Source: Syntrophaceae bacterium (lineage in GTDB: Bacteria; Desulfobacterota; Syntrophia; Syntrophales; UBA2185). From it: a stretch of DNA of 18,278 nucleotides. The first letter of the stretch is position 1. Each line of letters begins with the position of its first letter. Below, piece after piece: positions 6,656-14,139 of this stretch. The notes beneath the pieces were generated by a model. The model was not told the origin of the DNA. It was given only the letters and a program-made list of their open reading frames with translations, and made no database searches. The stretch is from assembly GCA_003508565.1 (NCBI GenBank), contig DNUI01000040.1, positions 1 through 18,278 of the forward strand, given 5' to 3'. The position numbers and the translations under genes were made by a program.

Positions 6656-7534
6656 TTAAAAACCGTCAATCTCTTTTGGTTCGAGGCCATCCAAATTTTT
6701 CAATGAGTAGCTTCCGTCAGTGTTTACAGTAAGCGTCTTATGCACTTTCGCAGATGAGTATTGCGCTACTTTGCCGGGCTTATGCTCCCACCAGATAACT
6801 TTCCGCGCGGCCATACTTCCTTCCGGGCGAGCAGAGGAAGCATCATTTTCAAAAAGCTTGGGAAGAATCGCTTTAATAACCGCAGCATCCTCATCAGAAA
6901 AACCTGTGCGTTCAGCAAGTTGGGGATTCATACTTCCGTAAGTGACATAAATAACCTCCTTCCCAATACGGTGTTTCATACCCATTTGGTCAGATTGCCG
7001 ATTAATCCCGTCGCCTTCAAGACTTGTTGATTTTATAATCTGTTCGGAAATAATATGACTTCTGATACTTTCCAAAGTAAAAGCGGGTTGTATTGTTACA
7101 GGCCCTCTTATCGCTATTGAAACACCAACACCGCTGCTTCCGTCTTCAGCGACACTAGTATCCTGATTTTTCTTACCTTTTTTTTCAGAGCCCTTAAAAG
7201 GAAAAACTTGACCAAAAGCTCTCACATCAAACCATGTCGCACAGGCTTTGTTTCGAATATCTGGCACGTTTTTAAGATTGCCAAGGGCAGCTTCAGCCCT
7301 TTTCCTGAGATTTGGGTGCTCATCGGTTTTATTGTCATCGGATTGAACGAAGATACTTTTCCCATTCTCAAGTAGTCTATCCCGGATCTTCCGTTTGAGG
7401 CAAACGTCGGTGATTTCGCCGAGTCCGTCGTAGTCAGTGCGGGGACGGTTTCCATCCAGGGGATCACCGTTGGGATTGGCGTTCTTTACACTTATGATAA
7501 TTGCAAAATCGATTTTTTTGCTCAGAGTAGCCAT
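6656..7534 (-). CDS. cas7: Cascade backbone protein Cas7 (Csd2 family)
   Basis: 292 residues from the start chosen here. Reading begins MATLSKKIDFAIIISVKNAN, followed by PNGDPLDGNRPRTDYDGLGE, the hallmark opening of Csd2/Cas7 in which a ferredoxin-like strand leads into the crRNA-binding region. Six or so copies coat the crRNA spacer in Cascade. The reading frame is open further upstream, but GGAG at 7543-7546 is 8 bases from the ATG at 7532-7534 and only 2 bases from the ATG at 7538-7540, so the shorter form is preferred. It then starts 25 bases after the cas8c stop. The gene is AT-rich (17 G+C in 60 at 7021-7080). Confidence 0.95.
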   Translation of the reverse strand: MATLSKKIDFAIIISVKNANPNGDPLDGNRPRTDYDGLGEITDVCLKRKIRDRLLENGKSIFVQSDDNKTDEHPNLRKRAEAALGNLKNVPDIRNKACATWFDVRAFGQVFPFKGSEKKGKKNQDTSVAEDGSSGVGVSIAIRGPVTIQPAFTLESIRSHIISEQIIKSTSLEGDGINRQSDQMGMKHRIGKEVIYVTYGSMNPQLAERTGFSDEDAAVIKAILPKLFENDASSARPEGSMAARKVIWWEHKPGKVAQYSSAKVHKTLTVNTDGSYSLKNLDGLEPKEIDGF

Positions 7535-7559
7535 ATGCATTTCTCCTTTTATAGTTAGT

Positions 7560-7994
7560 TTATTCTTTGGAATATGTGTCCTGATCTTCTGCATCGTCAT
7601 CTGTCTTTGATACCCACTGGCCTTTTTCTCGCTTGTGTTCATTTAGCCATTTCCGCTGACAATGATAAGATAATAGAAATTCTCCGCTCAATCGACTATC
7701 CTGCTTGAATTCATCAATCTGAAACTGGCTGCAGATTCTATCAATCAACTCCATATAACCTTTGAGCAGTCCAGGGTTTTTTGAATTGATGCGGGATTTG
7801 TATGGAGTTAGACTTGTTTCAATTGTCAGCCATGTTGAAAATGGCCTGTCGGCAAATCTTTGCATTAATCTTGCTGCCGTAGTTTCCCGTTTTTCGTTAG
7901 CAAAGTAAAGAGCCATCGATTCAAGTTTTTCAGCCACCGCAAGCAACCTGCCATACAGGTAGTCCCGTGAATTTCTTTCTTCCTCAAGCGCCAT
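7560..7994 (-). CDS. cas11c: Cas11c small subunit from an internal start in cas8c
   Basis: 144 residues, starting MALEEERNSRDYLYGRLLAV in frame with cas8c. On the minus strand a strong ribosome site, AAAGGGGG (8001-8008), lies 6 bases before this ATG (7992-7994). There is no reason for such a site inside a gene unless it is used. Type I-C systems are known to make the Cascade small subunit Cas11c by internal initiation within cas8c, and the size and helical nature of this segment agree. It would line the belly of Cascade and stabilise the R-loop. Annotation pipelines usually miss it. Confidence 0.75.
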   Translation of the reverse strand: MALEEERNSRDYLYGRLLAVAEKLESMALYFANEKRETTAARLMQRFADRPFSTWLTIETSLTPYKSRINSKNPGLLKGYMELIDRICSQFQIDEFKQDSRLSGEFLLSYHCQRKWLNEHKREKGQWVSKTDDDAEDQDTYSKE

Positions 7995-9506
7995 AATGTA
8001 CCCCCTTTCATTATAGAATCCTTTATATATTGAACATGCTATACCAAGACACTTTTCAAAGTCCGGCTGACTCCCATTCCTTTCCTGCTTGAAACCAACC
8101 CGATTTGAAGCACGGCGGACACACTGCTCAACCAAATCGCGGGGCACCGGTCTGCCGTCGATTATTGAAGGCAGAAGGCGTTCAACTGCGGCATTTAGAA
8201 GTTTAATGCCGTTTTTCCCTTCTATCTTTCTGCCATATGCACACCATGCGATATCCCTTGGTGCTGGCGCACCCTGAAAAAGAACCATCTTCTTTTTGTC
8301 ATCCTTATCCCTGCCGTAGTTCTGAAACCAGGCAAAATCGGAATGCCATTTTTCTATGCGTTCAAGAAATTCCGAGCCGGTTAATTTCCGATAAAAGGTT
8401 ATTGCCATGCGTCCCGGTGTCGCAGAACCCAAACCCATTACGACAATGTCTTCCGTGTCGGTAATGTTGGCTTTGTATCCGGCAAGTTTCTTTTGGAAAC
8501 GAAGTGCAAAAGATTGTCCGACATCTCCGGTTTGTGAAGTCGAAGTATCGTCTGTTTGAAAATCATCACCGAGAAAATCCCAGGAGTTGGCGCATGGGTC
8601 GGGGACTGGTTTACAACTCACAGCCCAAACTACAAAACATCTCACAAACTCATCTTCAACTTTATGATACCCTTGTCTGCGAATAAGCCATCTTAATGCG
8701 TTATGTGCTTTTTGACTTTCAACATAGCCTACAGTACAAGTTTGCCTACCGGCATCATCCTTTCCATCAGTAAAACGACCGCGATAAGTGAACCCATCGG
8801 TATCATTTGATGAAATTAATTTTGCACCATCATCAGATGTTCTTAGGAAACGATGATGCCCTTTTGCAATTCGAACATTTTGTGCTGAAAGCATACAGAA
8901 TGTTGCATTCTTTGGAATGTTTTGACTTTCATCAAATTTAATCCAAGCTTCGATCAAACTGTCATCTTCCCACGTACCAGAACAAGGATTTCCCGGTTCT
9001 TCTATCCGCCATCTAACGAACACTTTTTTATCCTCTACAGGGGTTTTCTTCCCTTTTGGGTTTACAGCTTTGATCGGAAGCAAATTATTATCAGACAGAG
9101 TCTTGTATAATTTTCCATCATTCGCCAGATAATCACAAACGGCTCTTACCTTTGGATGTGAAAATGCTTCAGAGTTTATCCAAGGGTTCATCAAATCAAT
9201 CATCAATTGAAATCTCTTTTCTTTTCTATTGGGCAAATCAGCAGCGCAATAGCTTAACTCCTCACAAAGAGGATGAGGTGCATCTGCATTTGTTCGATTT
9301 GCCGAAGATTCTGTTACCGGAATTAATGTTACAGATTCGTCAAAATTTAAGGCACGAACACGTCGAAACTTACCGTCAATTCCAATTGTAACTTCAACAT
9401 GTGCCTTTTTTGCCACATGAGAAACCGGCCAAGGTCGTTCAGAGCGATTCAATTGCATTTTGTCAATTTCCGCACTGGTCTCATACAGTTTCTGTATCCA
9501 ACTCAT
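7560..9506 (-). CDS. cas8c: Cascade large subunit Cas8c (Csd1 family)
   Basis: 648 residues, somewhat long but within the Csd1 range. Typical features are the N-terminal MSWIQKLYETSAEIDKM, the IAKGHHRFLRT and YVESQKAHNALRWLIRRQGY motifs, and AITFYRKLTGSEFLERIEKW in the middle. Cas8c recognises the PAM and recruits Cas3. The start overlaps the cas5c stop as ATGA, preceded by a G-rich ribosome site in the cas5c end. The C-terminal 144 codons double as Cas11c. The gene is notably AT-rich (19 G+C in 60 at 9181-9240). Confidence 0.95.
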   Translation of the reverse strand: MSWIQKLYETSAEIDKMQLNRSERPWPVSHVAKKAHVEVTIGIDGKFRRVRALNFDESVTLIPVTESSANRTNADAPHPLCEELSYCAADLPNRKEKRFQLMIDLMNPWINSEAFSHPKVRAVCDYLANDGKLYKTLSDNNLLPIKAVNPKGKKTPVEDKKVFVRWRIEEPGNPCSGTWEDDSLIEAWIKFDESQNIPKNATFCMLSAQNVRIAKGHHRFLRTSDDGAKLISSNDTDGFTYRGRFTDGKDDAGRQTCTVGYVESQKAHNALRWLIRRQGYHKVEDEFVRCFVVWAVSCKPVPDPCANSWDFLGDDFQTDDTSTSQTGDVGQSFALRFQKKLAGYKANITDTEDIVVMGLGSATPGRMAITFYRKLTGSEFLERIEKWHSDFAWFQNYGRDKDDKKKMVLFQGAPAPRDIAWCAYGRKIEGKNGIKLLNAAVERLLPSIIDGRPVPRDLVEQCVRRASNRVGFKQERNGSQPDFEKCLGIACSIYKGFYNERGYIMALEEERNSRDYLYGRLLAVAEKLESMALYFANEKRETTAARLMQRFADRPFSTWLTIETSLTPYKSRINSKNPGLLKGYMELIDRICSQFQIDEFKQDSRLSGEFLLSYHCQRKWLNEHKREKGQWVSKTDDDAEDQDTYSKE

Positions 9507-10273
9507 TCCACCACCCCCAGTTCCTCGGCTTCAAGCTCCACCGATTTTACATTTTCTGTACCAAATGTCTTAGGGTCCATCTTCCGCACAAATTTCCGAT
9601 GTTCCTGTTTACAATCTTCTGGTCGATCAAAAGTCAGTACCCCTTTCTTGAGCGTTGGATACCAGAAACGGGCGGACAACTCGTCTTTACCTGTTTCATC
9701 GGGATAATCAAATCCATGAAACATCAGCCCATAACCGATTTCATCGTCCCCATCATAAGCGCCTTCACCTTCGCCGAAGACGCACGGCTCCACATACCCT
9801 TGACAGTCACGCGTGCCGAGGAAGATGTCCTGCCTGCCGCCCCGCTCAAGCATTCGTTTAGCAATGGCAAAATGTTTGCCGTCGATGCGGTCATCCTTCA
9901 ATTTGTCGAGGTATTCATTCCACTCAAAATGAGCCCGCACCTGATACTCCAAGCCATATTTTCTACTTGCATCTTTTGCATTTTCATCAACACCCGTTAA
10001 GAACGTGTATATCGCAAGCGTGTTTCCTCCACTGAACTCAAGAGGCTTTGTTCCTTTGGTCTGTGTACGAATCCGCCTCATCACCCGCACCGCATCAATT
10101 ACCCAGATTATTGTGGGCTTCCAATAGATTGACTTACAGACACCTTTCAGGGCCTCGTAGGTCGGAAGATGATAAGAGCATTTCTCGCCACCGATTCTGG
10201 TAAGCGGATCAGTAAAAAGTGCGAAGCGCCCCCAGAGTTTGAATTCGATAGTGTTTTTAGGCAATGTATTCAT
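9503..10273 (-). CDS. cas5c: Cas5c (Cas5d), crRNA-processing endoribonuclease
   Basis: 256 residues. The opening FKLWGRFALFTDPLTRIGGE is diagnostic of the I-C Cas5. In this subtype Cas5 replaces Cas6 and cleaves the repeat. The catalytic residues known from the Bacillus halodurans enzyme (Y46, K116, H117) are matched by Y50 in SIYWKP and K133-H134 in DGKHFA, so it should be active. GGRQDIFLGTRDCQGYVEP is a further conserved block. The start lies 17 bases inside the end of cas3, and the end overlaps cas8c by 4 bases. Confidence 0.96.
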   Translation of the reverse strand: MNTLPKNTIEFKLWGRFALFTDPLTRIGGEKCSYHLPTYEALKGVCKSIYWKPTIIWVIDAVRVMRRIRTQTKGTKPLEFSGGNTLAIYTFLTGVDENAKDASRKYGLEYQVRAHFEWNEYLDKLKDDRIDGKHFAIAKRMLERGGRQDIFLGTRDCQGYVEPCVFGEGEGAYDGDDEIGYGLMFHGFDYPDETGKDELSARFWYPTLKKGVLTFDRPEDCKQEHRKFVRKMDPKTFGTENVKSVELEAEELGVVE

Positions 10274-12731
10274 CTTTGAATTGTTCCTCCTGTTTTACTG
10301 GTTCCAATGATACACCGGTTATTTTACTGTAGTACTGATAATCAAGGTAGAATATCTCCGTCTCTTCCTGCACACGATAAAGCGCATTCTGTTCTGCCAA
10401 CTTTTCAAATTCATACGGAAATAGGTTGACAGAGTATTGCTGTGCTTTTCTGATAAGAGCATATTGCTTGTCCACTTCAAATACAGAACAAAGCTGATTA
10501 ACCAGTTCTCTTCCTTCATCGCCATAACGAACAATAACGCTTCGTGTCGGCGCATCAATCGATTTAAACAGTTTTGCCGCTGTCATAAACGATTGACACA
10601 GATTTATTGCCGGCATCGTTTTATTTGCACGCATGAAATCAGCAACAGCAAGGTTGTTAGATGACAGCAAATTCAGAAGCGTGTCACTGCGATTTTCGTT
10701 AACAGGATAATCCATGCCATCTTTTCGTTCGTAAAAGTAGTTTTGATAGTACCATTCAAGCATCTTGGGGCCGATGATGTCGCTGTCGTATTTTGATGGA
10801 TCAGATTTATAGTCATCAAGAACACGATTCGATTTTTCTTTGCCGACCGCTATGTCTTTCAGGTAAGCAAGTCTCTCTTCAACGGGATTAACAATAAATA
10901 CATTGCCGAGTTCCGGGCTACCGTGGCGATTGCAGCGGCCAGCAACTTGTGCAATGGAGTCAAGCCCGGCAAGCATCCGGATAACAGATCGGAAACTTAC
11001 ATCTACCCCTGCCTCAATAACCTGTGTGCTAATACAGAGAATAGGCTTTCTATCATCAAGCTTTTGGCGAATTGTGCTGAGTACCTGTTTACGATGTGCA
11101 GGACACATTCCCGTGGTCAAATGGAAAACCTCAAGTCCAGTCTTTTTCACTTCCTCGAAAATGATACGGGCGGCCTTCTTCATATTTACCACAACAAGAC
11201 AGCTTCCGTTCTTCTTGACCTGCTTAACCGCAAGCGCCGATATCTCCGAATAAATCCAGCCGGGAGATTTGCGGCAGTCATGAACATGCACCCTCTTTAA
11301 ATCGACAAAGAGTCTGCCGACATCGGGCATAATTTCATTCTTTTCAGACAGCTTAAGAGCACCTTTCTTTTCATCTACTGAATCCAAAAGCGGCTGTGTA
11401 GCGGTGCAGAGAACAGCAGTGCTCCCGCAGTGATCAACGAGAAAATTAATTGCATTGTTGAAGAGATGGACACATTTTATCGGGAGTGTTTGAATTTCAT
11501 CGAAAACAATGACAGCTTTTGCTAACTGATGCATTCGCCTTGCGCCCCGAGTTCCTGCGCCGAAAAGTGACTCCAGGAATTGAACCATTGTGGTAAAAAC
11601 AACCGGCGCATCCCAATTTTCAGTCAGGAGTTTTTCTTTCCAGCTTTGAGCATCAGCTCCGATATTTGAATGATGTTCAAGAACAATTTTACCGTCATCT
11701 TCAAGACACTCTTTCGGCTCAAGGATTTCCCGGACTACCTGCGCATTTTGATCAATGATTGTCGTAAACGGGATGACGTAGATAATTCTATCCATTCCGT
11801 ATTTTTTTGCATGGTGTAACGCAAAACGAAGACTCGCAAGAGTCTTGCCACCTCCTGTTGGCACTGTAAGAGTGAACAATCCATTTGGTTGCTTTGCAGC
11901 ATGAAGACAATGTATGGATACTTCTTTTCGGATTTCGTCCACATGGTTTTTTGTTTCAAAAGTATTATATCTGTTCTCAAGCCGCTCAATCAATTTGCTC
12001 CATGATCGATAATTCCCTAGTTGGCGATACCTTGCAGTTTTTGGCTTCTCCGAATCGGCAGTATCCTGTCGATCGGCATCAATGAGCGCACTGAAGAGAA
12101 ACCTTGCTAATAATCCTAATTGAAATTGAGCAGCCGTTGAAAGAGGATTTCTCTCTGGAGAAGTACGCACAATATCTCGGCATTTATTTTCAAATGGCTT
12201 TGTAAAAGTCTTGTCTGTGATAATATCATTTATTCTTTTGAGTATATGCTTATCGATGTTCCTGGTACATTCCTCCATGTGAGTTTTTAAGTCATTTTTT
12301 GATAGCCGCCTTGAATAAGAATCCCAGGTTCCGCTGTTGTCAGTCGTTAAGCAGTTTATCAGTCCGGAGTGATGCGATACCAAACAAATGGAGAGAAACT
12401 GCGCAAGCATTTTATGAGCATTGGAAGAACCGTTTTTGAAGCAAAGAAATTGGGCCCCAGCGGTTGAGTGGTCAATCTTCCCCTTTTTCCCCATCGGGTC
12501 TTCAAAATCTTCATCTTCGTCCGGATTGAATTGTGGATCACCCTTCCTTATTGCATCTGTGATGTACTTTTGAAATTCGGAACTGTATTTCCCGAAATCA
12601 TGAAGGAGCCCAAGTAGATCGCCGTACTTTTCCATCCCAATTTTTTCGGCATGAATTTTAGCAAGTTCAGCGACGCCTTCAAGGTGTTCATGTAGTTCCT
12701 GATTTTTATGAGCTATGTATTTAGTAGGCAT
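10257..12731 (-). CDS. cas3: CRISPR nuclease-helicase Cas3 (type I-C)
   Basis: 824 residues with the complete domain set. HD nuclease: H16, H44-D45 in LLHDFGKYS, H88, H120-H121 in LVSHHSG and a later D220. Superfamily-2 helicase: Walker A TVPTGGGKT (289-297), DEIQ (411-414), LCTATQPLL, then AGVDVSF and QVAGRCNRHG near motif VI. It degrades the target strand after Cascade recruits it. GAGGAGA precedes the ATG by 8 bases. It is the first intact gene of the operon. A second, truncated Cas3 HD reading frame lies 58 bases upstream. Base composition is low in G+C (20 in 60 at 12241-12300). Confidence 0.97.
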   Translation of the reverse strand: MPTKYIAHKNQELHEHLEGVAELAKIHAEKIGMEKYGDLLGLLHDFGKYSSEFQKYITDAIRKGDPQFNPDEDEDFEDPMGKKGKIDHSTAGAQFLCFKNGSSNAHKMLAQFLSICLVSHHSGLINCLTTDNSGTWDSYSRRLSKNDLKTHMEECTRNIDKHILKRINDIITDKTFTKPFENKCRDIVRTSPERNPLSTAAQFQLGLLARFLFSALIDADRQDTADSEKPKTARYRQLGNYRSWSKLIERLENRYNTFETKNHVDEIRKEVSIHCLHAAKQPNGLFTLTVPTGGGKTLASLRFALHHAKKYGMDRIIYVIPFTTIIDQNAQVVREILEPKECLEDDGKIVLEHHSNIGADAQSWKEKLLTENWDAPVVFTTMVQFLESLFGAGTRGARRMHQLAKAVIVFDEIQTLPIKCVHLFNNAINFLVDHCGSTAVLCTATQPLLDSVDEKKGALKLSEKNEIMPDVGRLFVDLKRVHVHDCRKSPGWIYSEISALAVKQVKKNGSCLVVVNMKKAARIIFEEVKKTGLEVFHLTTGMCPAHRKQVLSTIRQKLDDRKPILCISTQVIEAGVDVSFRSVIRMLAGLDSIAQVAGRCNRHGSPELGNVFIVNPVEERLAYLKDIAVGKEKSNRVLDDYKSDPSKYDSDIIGPKMLEWYYQNYFYERKDGMDYPVNENRSDTLLNLLSSNNLAVADFMRANKTMPAINLCQSFMTAAKLFKSIDAPTRSVIVRYGDEGRELVNQLCSVFEVDKQYALIRKAQQYSVNLFPYEFEKLAEQNALYRVQEETEIFYLDYQYYSKITGVSLEPVKQEEQFKDEYIA

Positions 12732-12789
12732 GAATTGGTCTCCTCAATTTTCAAACATTGATTACCGTTCTCTCTGTTGATGAGACAGA

Positions 12790-12972
12790 TCATTTCCCCA
12801 GATCATGCCACAATCCGGCCAAATACGCCCAATCGCCAGCATTAAAAGAATCGGCGAATAACAGGGCCATTGCTGCTACACTTTTTAAGTGTTCGTCAAG
12901 CGCCTGCCATTCCTCCGGCGGGCGTCCTTCTTTTGTGTGGGCGTAGTATCTTTTTTCAATTTGATCAGCCAT
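12790..12972 (-). pseudogene. Truncated Cas3 HD-domain remnant
   Basis: 60 codons: MADQIEKRYYAHTKEGRPPE, then EWQALDEHLKSVAAMALLFA and DWAYLAGLWHDLGK, followed at once by TGA. This is the start of a Cas3 HD domain up to and including the His-Asp motif. It is clearly not a copy of the neighbouring cas3, whose N-terminus (MPTKYIAHKNQELHEHLEGV) is quite different. Nothing after the stop resembles Cas3. The fragment has about 53% G+C (32 of 60 at both 12781-12840 and 12901-12960), well above the intact cas3. It reads as the stub of an earlier cas3 cut by replacement. AAGG lies 11 bases before the ATG, so a 60-residue peptide could still be made, but it lacks the rest of the nuclease site. Confidence 0.8.
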
Positions 12973-13002
12973 GAATTTTAGAACCTTGCCATGTCGGTAT
13001 AA

Positions 13003-13032
13003 AATAAAAAAACCCGCCTCTTTTGAAACGGG
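13003..13032 (-). terminator. Rho-independent terminator upstream of the cas operon
   Basis: On the minus strand CCCGTTTC, an AAAA loop and GAGGCGGG form an 8-pair stem with two G-U pairs (arms 13025-13032 and 13013-13020), followed by TTTTTTTATTTT. It would stop transcripts coming from the toxin-antitoxin side before they enter the cas genes, insulating the cas operon. A TATAAT box at 13063-13068 on the same strand could also make a very short RNA ending here. Confidence 0.7.
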
Positions 13033-13095
13033 GATTTGATCATCAATCCATCATAACCTCATATTATATACAGCGACATGAGTTCCCCACTGTTT

Positions 13096-13157
13096 GCCAT
13101 TCCGGGTTTGACCAGGAATCCAGTGAATTTCTGGATTCCCGCCTGCGCGGGAATGAC
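13096..13157. repeat. REP-like palindromic repeat
   Basis: Two adjacent hairpins: AATCCAG/CTGGATT (13117-13123 and 13131-13137) and ATTCCC-GCCTGCGC-GGGAAT (13135-13140 and 13149-13154), bounded by GCCATTCC and GGAATGAC. The wording 'ctggattcccgcctgcgcgggaatgac' is a familiar dispersed intergenic repeat in many proteobacteria, probably a MITE or REP element. It lies between the toxin-antitoxin pair and the cas operon. Confidence 0.7.
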
Positions 13158-13436
13158 TTTCCTGCTTCTCATTTATGTCGTCATGTATAGGTTAAAGGGT
13201 TGGAAAATGATTAATGCCATGATTGTCAATATCGTATGCTAACTATCACGATTTGCATTGGAAATCTACCTACGAAAAAAAGACAGCAGCGATTTTGATG
13301 AAATGCGCATTGAATATACACATGGAAATAAACTATAATCTGCTAAATATCAGTTTGTTATTTATAGCGGGAACAAATATGCCTCACAAAGATCAATTCT
13401 TCACACTCTATAGGAATAGAATGTATTGTTTCTTCT
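13158..13436. other. Gene-free AT-rich stretch
   Basis: No convincing gene on either strand. The whole gap from 12973 to 13436 holds only the terminator and the REP-like repeat. One plus-strand frame around 13308-13407 reads like protein in short pieces but is broken by stops, so at most it is an unrecognisable relic. Confidence 0.5.
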
Positions 13437-13748
13437 TCAGCTTCTATACGCTTCGTCATGGGGACCCAGAGCAATGAACTTAATTGTTTCGTCAGAGGTA
13501 TCTCTGCAATCGCCACAAAGAACTATCTTATTGTCGCCCTTTTTTCTGCAGATCCTGCAATAAAGGTAAATTATAAGAAACCTCTTTTTCACAGGACAAC
13601 TATAGAACCCCCTGAAGTTGCCTTTTAATGGTTCGCCCACGGCAATGGGATTCTCGATGATCATGTCAACTTTTTTCTGGATGGACTTCTTGATAGACGC
13701 GTAATTCTTAAGAGAGCTCACGAAGTCGTCACTAAAAAAAGTCTCCAT
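13437..13748 (-). CDS. RelE/ParE-family toxin with two CxxC motifs
   Basis: 103 residues. The order of elements is that of RelE toxins: an N-terminal helix pair, IIENPIAVGEPLKGNFRGFY, KKRFLIIYLY, and the closing block FIALGPHDEAYR. Before the last strand it carries C64-x2-C67 and C78-x2-C81 (CRIC and CGDC), a probable zinc-binding knuckle that ordinary RelE lacks. The start codon overlaps the antitoxin stop by one base (TGATG), as usual in such pairs. RelE-like toxins cut mRNA at the ribosome; activity of this one is inferred from the family. Confidence 0.8.
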   Translation of the reverse strand: METFFSDDFVSSLKNYASIKKSIQKKVDMIIENPIAVGEPLKGNFRGFYSCPVKKRFLIIYLYCRICRKKGDNKIVLCGDCRDTSDETIKFIALGPHDEAYRS

Positions 13749-13999
13749 CAGAATACCTCTTTATATTTGTGCCATTTTACTTTTCCTGATCTGATCCTCG
13801 AAATTGTTTCCATGAGGCTATCCCTGAAATCGGGATCTGCAAGTATTATTTCAGTTGGATCATTGGTCTTGGCGCGCTTCAGATTCAGGATAAATTGCGT
13901 GAATACTTCTGACACGCTGGTTCTCTGTTCTTCGGCATAACTCTTAATGTATTCCACGAGATCCTGATCCATGGTGATATTGATTTTACTTTTCGGCAT
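13748..13999 (-). CDS. Ribbon-helix-helix antitoxin
   Basis: 83 residues. SKINITMDQDLVEYIKSYAE followed by EQRTSVSEVFTQFI is a ribbon-helix-helix DNA-binding domain (strand INITMD, then two helices). The C-terminal part, LADPDFRDSLMETISRIRSG, should wrap the toxin. It should repress its own promoter with the toxin. The ribosome site is a run of nine G residues (14007-14015) placed 7 bases before the ATG, so its length, and hence expression, could vary by slippage. Confidence 0.8.
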   Translation of the reverse strand: MPKSKINITMDQDLVEYIKSYAEEQRTSVSEVFTQFILNLKRAKTNDPTEIILADPDFRDSLMETISRIRSGKVKWHKYKEVF

Positions 14000-14006
14000 A
14001 TTATTA

Positions 14007-14056
14007 CCCCCCCCCTAAAATGCGCATATAGTACGCCCTTAATGCGTCTATGTCAA
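14007..14056 (-). promoter_or_regulatory. Strong promoter, operator and poly-G ribosome site of the RelE module
   Basis: On the minus strand TTGACA (14051-14056), 17 bases, and TACTAT (14028-14033) make a near-consensus sigma-70 promoter. Directly downstream is the palindrome ATGCGCAT (14020-14027), at the expected transcription start. A second half-site, AATGCG, lies at 14041-14046 between the two boxes. These are good candidates for binding by the ribbon-helix-helix antitoxin. The nine-G run at 14007-14015 supplies the ribosome site. Confidence 0.75.
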
Positions 14057-14139
14057 GAAGATTTTTTAGAAATTAAGAAAAAAAACAAAATGGTAATGGA
14101 AGCCGTGAAGGTAGAAAGGAAGGTGATTGTCACGATGTA

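Noticed and set aside
7535..7642. A longer Cas7 starting 36 codons upstream.
   Set aside because: The extra residues overlap cas8c, are not Cas7-like, and the good ribosome site matches the ATG at 7532-7534.
13223..13477. Plus-strand frame of 84 codons, and a second frame with protein-like pieces at 13308-13407.
   Set aside because: No recognisable domain, stops break the second frame, and the end overlaps the RelE gene on the other strand.
14057..14139. A terminator after the ketosynthase cluster.
   Set aside because: There is a T-rich run on the minus strand but no adequate hairpin before it.
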